Shown here in pieces: positions 15,724-21,748 of a stretch of 64,000 nucleotides of DNA; the first letter of the stretch is position 1, and every line of letters starts with the position of its first letter. The stretch covers positions 62,001-126,000 of IMG/VR virus record IMGVR_UViG_3300035698_017437, one strand, 5' to 3'. Under the pieces are notes generated by a model, which was given only the letters and a program-made list of their open reading frames with translations, had not been told where the DNA came from and made no database searches. The stretch comes from a virus. The translations under genes and the position numbers were made by a program.

Positions 15724-16173
15724 ATGAAAAACTGTGATATTAAAGTAGAAGATTTGACCTCAAGCCAAGTCTATTGTCTTGGTAGTGTTTCGTTTATTAC
15801 TCTTGATTATATTAGAAAAGTTTATGATGTAAAGAGCACTAGACGATTTGAAAAAAAGAAGATTACTATAAACATTATTGATTTTCTTGATTCCTCAACT
15901 ACCAACTCAGAGGAATCTTTACAAGATTTTATAAGCATTTTGATCAAGAAACTCCATGATGGATTCAGTATCATAAAATCAGATTCCGGGTATGATACGG
16001 ATATATTGATTGAAAAAGAATATGACTCTGAATATTTAGAAGATATTCTAAAAACGGAAATGAGATTACAGAAAAAAGTGAAAAAATTGATGGGTTCAAA
16101 ACTCAAAGATTATAAGGATTATGAGAAATACCTTGATTTGAAGAAAAGATTTGAAAATGAAGTTAGTTGTTGA
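15724..16173 (+). CDS. unknown helical/charged protein
   Basis: 149 residues from the ATG after GGAGA (15724). Alpha/beta N-terminal half, long charged helix at the C-terminus. No family recognised. Last gene before the first tRNA cluster. Confidence 0.55.
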   Translation: MKNCDIKVEDLTSSQVYCLGSVSFITLDYIRKVYDVKSTRRFEKKKITINIIDFLDSSTTNSEESLQDFISILIKKLHDGFSIIKSDSGYDTDILIEKEYDSEYLEDILKTEMRLQKKVKKLMGSKLKDYKDYEKYLDLKKRFENEVSC

Positions 16174-16223
16174 CTTTTCGTTCCAGAAATGATACATAGA
16201 ATAAATAAAGATAAAGTTTCTAA

Positions 16224-16297
16224 GCCGGTATAGCTAAGTGGTTAAGCGCAAGATTTGTATTCTTGAAACGGGGGTTCGATTCCCTCTACCGGCTCCA
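16224..16297 (+). tRNA. tRNA-Thr (TGT)
   Basis: Seven-base acceptor stem, loop TTTGTAT with anticodon TGT on a five-pair stem CAAGA/TCTTG, T-arm with TTCGATT, encoded CCA. Reads ACA. The 44 bases after it hold a fragment (GGAGCTCAAATCC...GGCTCCA) that may be the 3' remnant of another tRNA. Confidence 0.92.
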
Positions 16298-16341
16298 ATA
16301 ACGAGGAGCTCAAATCCGAACGGAGGCTCCAAAACAATTAT

Positions 16342-16417
16342 AGATCTGTAACTCAGTGGATAGAGTAGATGCCTTCTAAGCATTTTGTCGGGAGTTCAAA
16401 TCTCTCCAGGTCTACCA
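16342..16417 (+). tRNA. tRNA-Arg (TCT)
   Basis: Acce stem AGATCTG/CAGGTCT, anticodon loop CTTCTAA with TCT, T-loop TTCAAAT, encoded CCA. Reads AGA, a common codon in this AT-rich genome. Confidence 0.9.
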
Positions 16418-16426
16418 AGGATTAGT

Positions 16427-16723
16427 ATGAGTAAATGTTTATTCTATATGGCTCGACCCATTTCAGGAGTAGATGGAATACGGATGCTTTCCCATCTAAA
16501 AATTCTTGAAACAACAGCAGATGAAGTTTTCCATTTATCAAACACAAAGACGAACAAAGGCAAGGAAGTAATTGAATTCCACAGTGGATTAAGAATATCA
16601 AAATCAATCAACTATTTTGGTGAAGTATATACCAACGAGTTGAAACATCTTGATTCTTGGATGAATGTTTATAATGCTCTTGATGTATCTCCTTTAAAGA
16701 TATATATGATAAACTATTCATAA
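16427..16723 (+). CDS. unknown protein, first of a coupled pair
   Basis: 98 residues starting MSKCLFYMARPISGVDG just behind tRNA-Arg. The YMARPISGV opening faintly resembles phage glycosyltransferase-like proteins that start with (V/M)ARPIYGG, but the rest does not confirm it. Overlaps the next gene by one base; the two could be halves of an ancestral longer protein. Confidence 0.5.
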   Translation: MSKCLFYMARPISGVDGIRMLSHLKILETTADEVFHLSNTKTNKGKEVIEFHSGLRISKSINYFGEVYTNELKHLDSWMNVYNALDVSPLKIYMINYS

Positions 16724-17496
16724 TGGGAGGTATATGTTTTAGAAGTTCAGGATTTTGTAGAGGTGGTAAACGAGAAGATTCATTTCCTAATGATAAAGGT
16801 CAAATAAAATTTATCAGTCAAGGAACTCATTTTGTAAATATTCTCGCAATATTGAAAGCCCATAGGGAGTATGGAATTCCACTTCACGAATACTCTTATG
16901 ATACTGATGAGTTGCCTTGTTCATCTTTTCATCCTGATGTGTCACCAAAATTGAATTATTATCTATATTATGGACATTCAATAAAAGATTACGATATATC
17001 CCGTTTGGATTGTCACCAATATTATATGAAGAATAATAGGAAGAATACTATATTTGATGATATTCCTGAAAAGGTTCATGATCTAACTAGTGGATATACA
17101 AACATAAACGATACAAGAAATAGATATTCAGTTGAGCTAGATGATTTAGCATCAAATTGTAAAACGTCTAATATATACATAAGAGATAAAATTCAAGGAA
17201 TAGATACATTTCTTGATAAAGATCAATATAATCGGATGATTTCAGAATCCAGGTTTACTTTTATATTTCCTGCCTATGATCTTCATGTAATATCTATTGA
17301 TAGGATGCTTGGAGCTATACACCGAGACTGTCTACCTCTATTCCATAGTGAATGTGTCTTGACGGATGTAGAGGAATCGTTCGGTGTTGATCTAAAATAC
17401 TTAGTTAGAACAAAACTCTTATCTGAAGAGGACCGGTTAAGATGGTTGAATATATTGAAAGAAAAGTTTACTGCCTTTCGAATAGGATTCAAATAA
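16723..17496 (+). CDS. unknown protein, second of a coupled pair
   Basis: 257 residues. Near the C-terminus SRFTFIFPAYDLHVISIDRMLGAI and DCLPLFHSECVL look like the end of a Rossmann-type nucleotide-sugar transferase (acceptor His, small hydrophobics), which would go with the weak glycosyltransferase hint in the gene before it. That remains speculative. No signal peptide or membrane span. Confidence 0.5.
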   Translation: MGGICFRSSGFCRGGKREDSFPNDKGQIKFISQGTHFVNILAILKAHREYGIPLHEYSYDTDELPCSSFHPDVSPKLNYYLYYGHSIKDYDISRLDCHQYYMKNNRKNTIFDDIPEKVHDLTSGYTNINDTRNRYSVELDDLASNCKTSNIYIRDKIQGIDTFLDKDQYNRMISESRFTFIFPAYDLHVISIDRMLGAIHRDCLPLFHSECVLTDVEESFGVDLKYLVRTKLLSEEDRLRWLNILKEKFTAFRIGFK

Positions 17497-17510
17497 GGTG
17501 TATTTATATG

Positions 17511-17539
17511 TTGACAAGTAATATCCAATATGTTATAAT
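17511..17539 (+). promoter_or_regulatory. sigma70 promoter for tRNA genes, second family
   Basis: TTGACA 17511-17516, 17-bp spacer, extended -10 TATAAT 17534-17539; transcription would begin about 10 bases before tRNA-Gln. Confidence 0.88.
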
Positions 17540-17555
17540 AGAGTATACAGAATGA

Positions 17556-17627
17556 AGACCCGTAGTTCAGCGGTAGAACCTCACCCTTTGAAGGTGATTG
17601 TCGGATGTTCAAATCATCCCGGGTCTG
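17556..17627 (+). tRNA. tRNA-Gln (TTG)
   Basis: Acceptor AGACCCG/CGGGTCT, anticodon loop CTTTGAA with TTG on TCACC/GGTGA, T-loop TTCAAAT. Discriminator G; CCA is not encoded, so the phage or host CCA enzyme must add it. Confidence 0.9.
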
Positions 17628-17636
17628 AATATAATC

Positions 17637-17710
17637 GGGAGATTAGCTCAGTTGGTTAGAGCCGTGTTCTCATAAATCACAGGTCACTGGTTCAAATCCA
17701 GTATCTCCCA
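17637..17710 (+). tRNA. tRNA with CAT anticodon (Met or Ile2)
   Basis: Acceptor GGGAGAT/ATCTCCC, loop CTCATAA with CAT, T-loop TTCAAAT, no encoded CCA. The anticodon stem GTGTT/ATCAC has one T-T mismatch. With CAT it may be an elongator Met or, if C34 is modified by TilS, an isoleucine tRNA for ATA codons. Confidence 0.85.
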
Positions 17711-17742
17711 AAATACTTTAGTTTCTTCATCAAAGGAATATT

Positions 17743-17934
17743 ATGAAAGCTTATGGAGTTCCTAGAATAAAAGACGCCGAATGTCCTGATAAAGCGGATA
17801 TCAAACGTTTCGGGTATTCATCAACTGATCGTTGTTCCAGAAAAGATAGAGGCAAAAATACATCAAGACGGATATGGAAGAAAAAGTTCAGAGCAGATCA
17901 AAAGAAATTATGTAATTACAAAGAATTCCTTTAG
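17743..17934 (+). CDS. small basic protein
   Basis: 63 residues, Lys/Arg rich with SRRIWKKKFRADQKK near the C-terminus. Embedded among tRNA genes and preceded by AAGGA. Looks like other short basic phage proteins that probably bind nucleic acid. Confidence 0.5.
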   Translation: MKAYGVPRIKDAECPDKADIKRFGYSSTDRCSRKDRGKNTSRRIWKKKFRADQKKLCNYKEFL

Positions 17935-17964
17935 GAATCACAATTTAACCTAAAAAGGAACCAA

Positions 17965-18159
17965 ATGTTACATAAAATGAAAGTTGTACTTGATAACACA
18001 TCTAGTCCAAAAGTTTATAAAAGAACTAGATGGACACATTATGAGGGATATAAATTTATTTGTTGTATGTGTAAACCTCATAGAGGATGTAACAGAAAAA
18101 GAAATCCAAGCCTATCTTGGAAAGATCAAAGCAAAAAAAGAAATTCATGGGAGAAATAG
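17965..18159 (+). CDS. small basic Cys-containing protein
   Basis: 64 residues with CCMCKPHRGCNRKRN, a possible zinc knuckle, and a basic C-terminus WKDQSKKRNSWE. This frame is preferred to an overlapping one (17984-18166) because of the ribosome site AAAAGGA and the coherent Cys/basic pattern. Possible nucleic-acid binder. Confidence 0.5.
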   Translation: MLHKMKVVLDNTSSPKVYKRTRWTHYEGYKFICCMCKPHRGCNRKRNPSLSWKDQSKKRNSWEK

Positions 18160-18162
18160 AAT

Positions 18163-19254
18163 ATGAGAAAGTTAGCAACAATCAGAAGAATTGAAAATAT
18201 CCTGCCTATTCAAGGAGCTGATAGGATTGAAGTAGCTTATATTGATGGTTGGGAATGTGTTATCAAAAAAGATCAATTCATAGTAGGTGATTTCTGTGTT
18301 TATTTTGAAATTGATTCTATGCTTGATAAAGATAATCCCGTTTTTGAATTTATGGCTCAACGAAAGTTTAGAGTAAGAACTATCAAACTGAGAAAACAGA
18401 TTTCTCAGGGACTTGCTCTTGCTCTTGAGGATTTCCCTGAATTGAAAAATCCTATAGTTGGTGATGATGTAACCTCTCTACTGAAGATCACTAAACATGA
18501 TCCTCATGCACAAAGAGAGCGAAATCAACAGGTTAGCACTAGGAAGAAGCCTCCATTGCGCTGGATGCTCCGATTTGGTGTAGGACGATATCTACATCAA
18601 AAGATTTGGAACAGAGCTTCAGGATCATGGCCCGGACTTTTTCCCAAAACCGATGAAGAAAGAATTCAAAATCTTTCTCTATATAATCTTGAAAGTATTC
18701 TCAAAGATGAAGTGGTTGTTACAGAGAAATTGGACGGACAATCAGTATCAATTTTCTATGATAGAAAAGCAAAAACGGGATTCTTCAAACGAGGAGTTTT
18801 TGGAGTATGCTCTAGGAATATTTGGTATAAAAACCAAGCAAATAATAATTGGTGGAATATAGCAATCAAAGAAAACCTCCAATTGACTCTTCCTGAATAT
18901 TGTAATCAAGAAAAGATGTCGCTTGTCATTCAAGGAGAAATAGTAGGAGAGGGAATTCAAAAGAATAGATATAATCTGAAAGGACAACATCTATATGTTT
19001 TTTCTGTATATGATATTGAAAATCAGAAATATATTGATCCAAAAGATGAGACTTTATCTTTGGGTTTGACAAGAGTTCCAGATCTAGGAACTTGCGTCTT
19101 AGAACCAAATAAAAAACTTATCCTTGAATTCGCTGAAGGTAAATCTGTAGTTGGATCTAAATCTCTTAGAGAAGGAATTGTTATTCGTTCTGAGAAAGAT
19201 CAATCCAAATCATTCAAAGCTATTTCTAATAAATGGCTTCTCAAAAATGAATAA
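18163..19254 (+). CDS. RNA ligase, Rnl5 (DraRnl-like) type
   Basis: 363 residues. N-terminal OB-like domain (about 1-125: IRRIENILPIQGADRIEVAYI...) precedes the nucleotidyltransferase domain, the order seen in Deinococcus Rnl. Motif I is EKLDGQS (Lys adenylated), with later motifs VIQGEIVGEGIQ (motif III region) and REGIVIRS (motif IV) and a C-terminal Lys motif (SFKAISNKWL). Seals 3'-OH/5'-phosphate RNA nicks through an AMP intermediate. It lies inside the tRNA bank and, with RtcB and the CCA enzyme, points to tRNA repair after host anticodon-nuclease cleavage. Confidence 0.88.
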   Translation: MRKLATIRRIENILPIQGADRIEVAYIDGWECVIKKDQFIVGDFCVYFEIDSMLDKDNPVFEFMAQRKFRVRTIKLRKQISQGLALALEDFPELKNPIVGDDVTSLLKITKHDPHAQRERNQQVSTRKKPPLRWMLRFGVGRYLHQKIWNRASGSWPGLFPKTDEERIQNLSLYNLESILKDEVVVTEKLDGQSVSIFYDRKAKTGFFKRGVFGVCSRNIWYKNQANNNWWNIAIKENLQLTLPEYCNQEKMSLVIQGEIVGEGIQKNRYNLKGQHLYVFSVYDIENQKYIDPKDETLSLGLTRVPDLGTCVLEPNKKLILEFAEGKSVVGSKSLREGIVIRSEKDQSKSFKAISNKWLLKNE

Positions 19255-19298
19255 TGTGTATACAAAATAAGAAACATATAATTCAAAAGGAGAGAGAT

Positions 19299-19508
19299 AT
19301 GAAATTTGTTATCGGAATGAACGGAGCACCAAAAGCACCAAAAACCAAAGAAGAAGAAAAGTCTATTGAAGAAAGTATGGGATTCTTCATTAAATTTATC
19401 GCTTGGAGTATTGTCGGTATTGCTCTTATTGGAGCATTTCTTGTTTGTGTAGCTGATGTACAAAGTGAAAGCAATGTAACAAAAACAGAAATAAGTGTTG
19501 ACAAATGA
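19299..19508 (+). CDS. small single-pass membrane protein
   Basis: 69 residues, start at 19299 with AGGAGAG ahead. Charged N-terminal third, one hydrophobic segment (about 31-53), short tail. Its 3' end contains the -35 of the next promoter. Function unknown. Confidence 0.6.
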   Translation: MKFVIGMNGAPKAPKTKEEEKSIEESMGFFIKFIAWSIVGIALIGAFLVCVADVQSESNVTKTEISVDK

Positions 19509-19526
19509 TTCTAAATATGTTATAAT
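19498..19526 (+). promoter_or_regulatory. promoter for structured RNA 1
   Basis: TTGACA 19498-19503, 17-bp spacer, extended -10 TATAAT 19521-19526. No protein start follows before the next promoter. Confidence 0.88.
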
Positions 19527-19532
19527 TACATA

Positions 19533-19610
19533 TACCAAATGAATAAGACTATAACAGTGAGTTAACCTTGTAAATGCCACCGTGCTCTAGGCACTGTTAT
19601 ATCTTGTTTA
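19533..19610 (+). ncRNA. candidate small structured RNA 1
   Basis: Between two strong promoters and without a reading frame. A 10-bp perfect helix, TATAACAGTG 19550-19559 with CACTGTTATA 19592-19601, is extended by AAGA/TCTT across a one-base bulge (19545-19605). The 32-base loop includes TGCC/GGCA. Not a tRNA. Function unknown. Confidence 0.55.
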
Positions 19611-19638
19611 TATATACAAAATAAAATGAATTTAGTTG

Positions 19639-19667
19639 TTGACAAGTGATTCTAAATATGTTATAAT
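19639..19667 (+). promoter_or_regulatory. promoter for structured RNA 2 and tRNA-Tyr
   Basis: TTGACA 19639-19644, 17-bp spacer, extended -10 TATAAT 19662-19667, almost the same 30-mer as the one at 19498. Confidence 0.88.
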
Positions 19668-19679
19668 TACATATATATC

Positions 19680-19799
19680 AAATTTTGTTGTGTTGTAAAA
19701 ACAAACCTCACACAGTATAAGCGGTGATAAGGTAGAGAATCGCCAAAGACATTATAGTCTTTGCTTGGAGAGAGCGATTTCCCACACAACAATAAACAT
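19680..19799 (+). ncRNA. candidate structured RNA 2
   Basis: Closing helix TTGTTGTGT 19685-19693 with ACACAACAA 19784-19792; inner helices AATCGC 19738-19743 with GCGATT 19774-19779, and directly stacked on it CAAAGAC 19744-19750 with GTCTTTG 19757-19763. It ends at the tRNA-Tyr 5' end, so RNase P would free its 3' end. No coding frame. Unknown class. Confidence 0.65.
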
Positions 19800-19882
19800 G
19801 GAGAGTTATACCGTAGGGGTAGCGGGATAGACTGTAAATCTATTGTCCTTTGGCTCGGGTGGTTCGACTCCACCACTCTCCA
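19800..19882 (+). tRNA. tRNA-Tyr (GTA)
   Basis: Acceptor GGAGAGT/ACTCTCC, loop CTGTAAA with GTA on ATAGA/TCTAT, long variable arm as expected for bacterial Tyr, T-arm GGTGG/CCACC. CCA not fully encoded. Confidence 0.92.
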
Positions 19883-19901
19883 CTTAAAATTAATTTAGTT
19901 G

Positions 19902-19930
19902 TTGACGAGAAATAGAAAATATGTTATGTT
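19902..19930 (+). promoter_or_regulatory. weak promoter for structured RNA 3
   Basis: TTGACG 19902-19907, 17-bp spacer, TATGTT 19925-19930. Upstream bases TTTAGTTG match the other RNA promoters, but the -10 is poor. Confidence 0.55.
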
Positions 19931-19937
19931 TCTTTAT

Positions 19938-20108
19938 AATAATATGCTTTCTGTGGTCGGGTAGTCCCGTATGAACGTGTAGGATTTATCAATAGAGTAA
20001 GATGATCATCCTCTATAATTTGATAGGCAGCCTTGCTTCAGAGGCAGATCTTGAATTCGCTAAGAAACGGTTCAATGATGATCTGCCCGCACACCGAAAG
20101 CATATTAG
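19938..20108 (+). ncRNA. candidate structured RNA 3 (about 170 nt)
   Basis: A 12-bp perfect closing helix joins 19940-19951 to 20096-20107. Inside: CGGG/CCCG hairpin at 19958-19969; ATAGAG 19992-19997 with CTCTAT 20011-20016, extended by ATCA/TGAT, whose loop is the self-complementary decamer GATGATCATC (20001-20010); GGCAGATC 20043-20050 with GATCTGCC 20080-20087, continued by TTGAA/TTCAA across a bulge. It is followed at once by tRNA-Glu. No known RNA family fits (not tmRNA, RNase P or 6S by motifs). Confidence 0.7.
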
Positions 20109-20111
20109 TAT

Positions 20112-20186
20112 GACCATATAATCCAACGGTTAGGATACGAGGTTTTCATCCTCGTAATCGGAGTTCAATTCTCCGTATGGTCACCA
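20112..20186 (+). tRNA. tRNA-Glu (TTC)
   Basis: Acceptor GACCATA/TATGGTC, loop TTTTCAT with TTC on CGAGG/CCTCG, T-arm CGGAG/CTCCG, encoded CCA. Reads GAA. Confidence 0.92.
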
Positions 20187-20197
20187 GATTGTAGATT

Positions 20198-20260
20198 AGA
20201 GATTTAGCTTATGTAAAGCGGGTATTTTGACAGATCTTGGTTCAACCCCAAGAATCTCCT
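20198..20260 (+). pseudogene. shortened tRNA-like element
   Basis: Acceptor AGAGATT/AATCTCC (first pair mismatched), small D-arm GCTT/AAGC, perfect T-arm CTTGG/CCAAG, but no standard anticodon stem; at 63 bases it is about ten short. Flanking TGTAGA/TCTACA could extend the acceptor helix. Decayed tRNA or a tRNA-like RNA. Confidence 0.5.
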
Positions 20261-20276
20261 TTCTACATACAATTAT

Positions 20277-20351
20277 TGCGGAGTAGAGTATTGGTAACTC
20301 TCTTGTCTCATAAGCAAGGATATGTTGGTTCAATTCCAACCTCCGCAACCA
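20277..20351 (+). tRNA. tRNA-Met (CAT)
   Basis: Acceptor TGCGGAG/CTCCGCA fully paired (so elongator type), loop CTCATAA on CTTGT/GCAAG, T-arm GTTGG/CCAAC, encoded CCA. Confidence 0.9.
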
Positions 20352-20361
20352 ATTTTTATAT

Positions 20362-20591
20362 CTCTCTATAGCTCAATAGGTAGAGCTTCTGAGGAATATT
20401 GAGTGTGAATTTTTGGGTTGCTCCTCAAATTCCTTCAATAATAATCAGAGCAAGTATTTCAATAATCCTACACTGGTCGGCAGATCATAACCTTGACCTC
20501 TTTTCTCTGGATAGCCATGGAACAAAGAGAAAAATTGTCATTGAAGTAGATTAGAGAAATCGTGAAGGTTCAAATCCTTCTAGAGAGACCA
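20362..20591 (+). tRNA. tRNA interrupted by about 155 nt
   Basis: The 5' end has acceptor CTCTCTA, TA and a perfect D-arm GCTC/GAGC; the 3' end has T-arm GAAGG/CCTTC, matching acceptor TAGAGAG, A73 and encoded CCA. Between them lie about 155 extra bases. TCTGA (5') and TTAGA (3') could form the anticodon stem, but I cannot assign the anticodon or splice sites. The insert has its own pairings (CTTCAAT/ATTGAAG, TTTTCTCT/AGAGAAAA) and lacks group I core motifs. The intact D-arm rules out tmRNA. Confidence 0.55.
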
Positions 20592-20606
20592 ATTAGTTTT
20601 AAATGC

Positions 20607-20694
20607 TCCCGCCTGACAGAGTGGTAATGTGCCTGGCTGTTAACCAGAGACCTAGAGTAATCTAGCGGTTGTTCGACCCAACCGGCGGGAGCCA
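20607..20694 (+). tRNA. tRNA-Asn (GTT) with long variable arm
   Basis: Acceptor TCCCGCC/GGCGGGA, discriminator G as in bacterial Asn, loop CTGTTAA with GTT, T-arm GGTTG/CAACC, encoded CCA. Unusually a variable-arm hairpin CTAGA-GTAA-TCTAG is present, a class II feature normally found in Leu, Ser and Tyr tRNAs. Confidence 0.8.
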
Positions 20695-20724
20695 ATTGTC
20701 CCACTAACTTTTAGAGAGAATAGA

Positions 20725-21009
20725 ATGACAAAACATTGGTGCGATGCTTGTGAAAGAGAGATAGTAGATAATAACTATAAGAATGTTGGAATACCTTGTC
20801 ATTTATATTCTATGAGTAGATCAGGAAATCTCCAGGGAGGGTATGTTGATAGGGAATTTCAACCAATATCAGGAAGAGATGATAATGTCCTTTTATGTCA
20901 TAAGTGTTTGAACAAAGGATGGTCGGCATTCTTGACTAAATTGGACTTAAATGGAGAGAAAAGGACAGAAACAGTTGAAACAGAGAGACTAAACGCCTTT
21001 ATTTATTAA
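20725..21009 (+). CDS. small zinc-binding protein
   Basis: 94 residues with CDAC near the start and CHKC about 50 residues later, a treble-clef-like or ribbon arrangement around a beta-rich middle. It lies between tRNA genes. Function unknown. Confidence 0.6.
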   Translation: MTKHWCDACEREIVDNNYKNVGIPCHLYSMSRSGNLQGGYVDREFQPISGRDDNVLLCHKCLNKGWSAFLTKLDLNGEKRTETVETERLNAFIY

Positions 21010-21019
21010 GAGTATATGT

Positions 21020-21095
21020 GCGCTTGTAGTCCAACGGCAGAGACAACAGGTTTAAGCCCTGTCCAGTGAAGGTTCAAATCCTTCCAGGCGTACCA
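21020..21095 (+). tRNA. tRNA-Leu (TAA), class I shape
   Basis: Acceptor GCGCTTG/CAGGCGT with two G-T pairs, anticodon loop TTTAAGC with TAA on ACAGG/CCTGT, five-base variable loop, T-arm GAAGG/CCTTC, A73, encoded CCA. Leu tRNAs usually have a long variable arm; this one does not. Confidence 0.8.
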
Positions 21096-21113
21096 AATAA
21101 TTATATTGACAAA

Positions 21114-21198
21114 GAAGATGCCGTCCGTTGGTGGACAGCTAGACTTGAAATCTGGTGGCGTGTTAGAAATAGCATGGGGTTCAACTCCCACATCTTCT
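21114..21198 (+). tRNA. tRNA-Ser (TGA)
   Basis: Acceptor GAAGATG/CATCTTC, loop CTTGAAA with TGA on CTAGA/TCTGG, long variable arm as expected. The T-arm is slightly irregular (TGGG/CCCA with an 8-base loop). CCA not encoded. Confidence 0.75.
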
Positions 21199-21259
21199 TC
21201 TTATAGAAAATAAATGTTGACAAATAAATGTTGACATATCATTTACAGGGAACTTTAAT

Positions 21260-21748
21260 ATGACGAATTTGCTTGAATTTATTCCTGAGGAACTTTTGGC
21301 TCCACATTCTATTGATGATAGATGGTATACTTCCAAATTTTATAATTTGAAGATTATGCCTTGTAGATCTATGGGTTGTAGGGGAGAAAAGATAGTTGAA
21401 TCAATATATTCCATTTTTGAAAGAGATGTATTGAAAGCATTGAATAAGGGACATGATAGACTAATTGATTCCAAGAAAGTTGAAATAAAAACCTCAATGG
21501 TAAGTAAAGGAAAGAAAGAGAAATATAGTTTCCTTCAAATCCGTCCTTCAGATGATTATGAAGTGATTATATTCTTTACTATCAATTATGATTCTTGTTC
21601 CTTTTATGAATTGACCAAAGAGGAAGTGCTGGAACGAATAGAGAATGGATTATTCAAACGTCAACATTTAGGAAAGAATGGAGATTCAGGCACCTTTTCA
21701 TATAATGGCACTATGGAGAATCTTGGTGCTAGGGAGATTGTTTTTTGA
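21260..21748 (+). CDS. PD-(D/E)XK restriction endonuclease-like protein
   Basis: 162 residues. LIDSKKVEIKTS gives the PD-(D/E)XK core with Asp70, Glu75 and Lys77; it continues as SFLQIRPSDDYEVIIFF, a pattern I associate with small type II restriction enzymes, followed by a QHLG element near residue 138. Its stop overlaps the TTG start of a DNA methyltransferase, the usual arrangement for a restriction-modification pair. Could cut unmodified competing DNA, or be a nicking/exclusion nuclease. Recognition site cannot be predicted. TTGACA elements upstream lack a clear -10. Confidence 0.65.
   Translation: MTNLLEFIPEELLAPHSIDDRWYTSKFYNLKIMPCRSMGCRGEKIVESIYSIFERDVLKALNKGHDRLIDSKKVEIKTSMVSKGKKEKYSFLQIRPSDDYEVIIFFTINYDSCSFYELTKEEVLERIENGLFKRQHLGKNGDSGTFSYNGTMENLGAREIVF

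Noticed and set aside
16298-16341. tRNA gene between tRNA-Thr and tRNA-Arg
   Set aside because: Only a fragment resembling a 3' tRNA end (ending GGCTCCA) is present; no acceptor partner or anticodon arm.
19245-19299. Promoter-like leader (GTGTATACAAAATAAG...) before the 19299 gene
   Set aside because: The leader motif is present but -35 and -10 are degraded; also true before 25057 and 39718. Not scored as promoters.
20362-20591. tmRNA or group I intron-bearing tRNA
   Set aside because: A complete D-arm excludes tmRNA, and no group I core motif or clear U/G splice boundary was found; kept as an unexplained interruption.
21217-21236. Two TTGACA hexamers in tandem before the nuclease gene
   Set aside because: No -10 at a proper distance, so not listed as a promoter.
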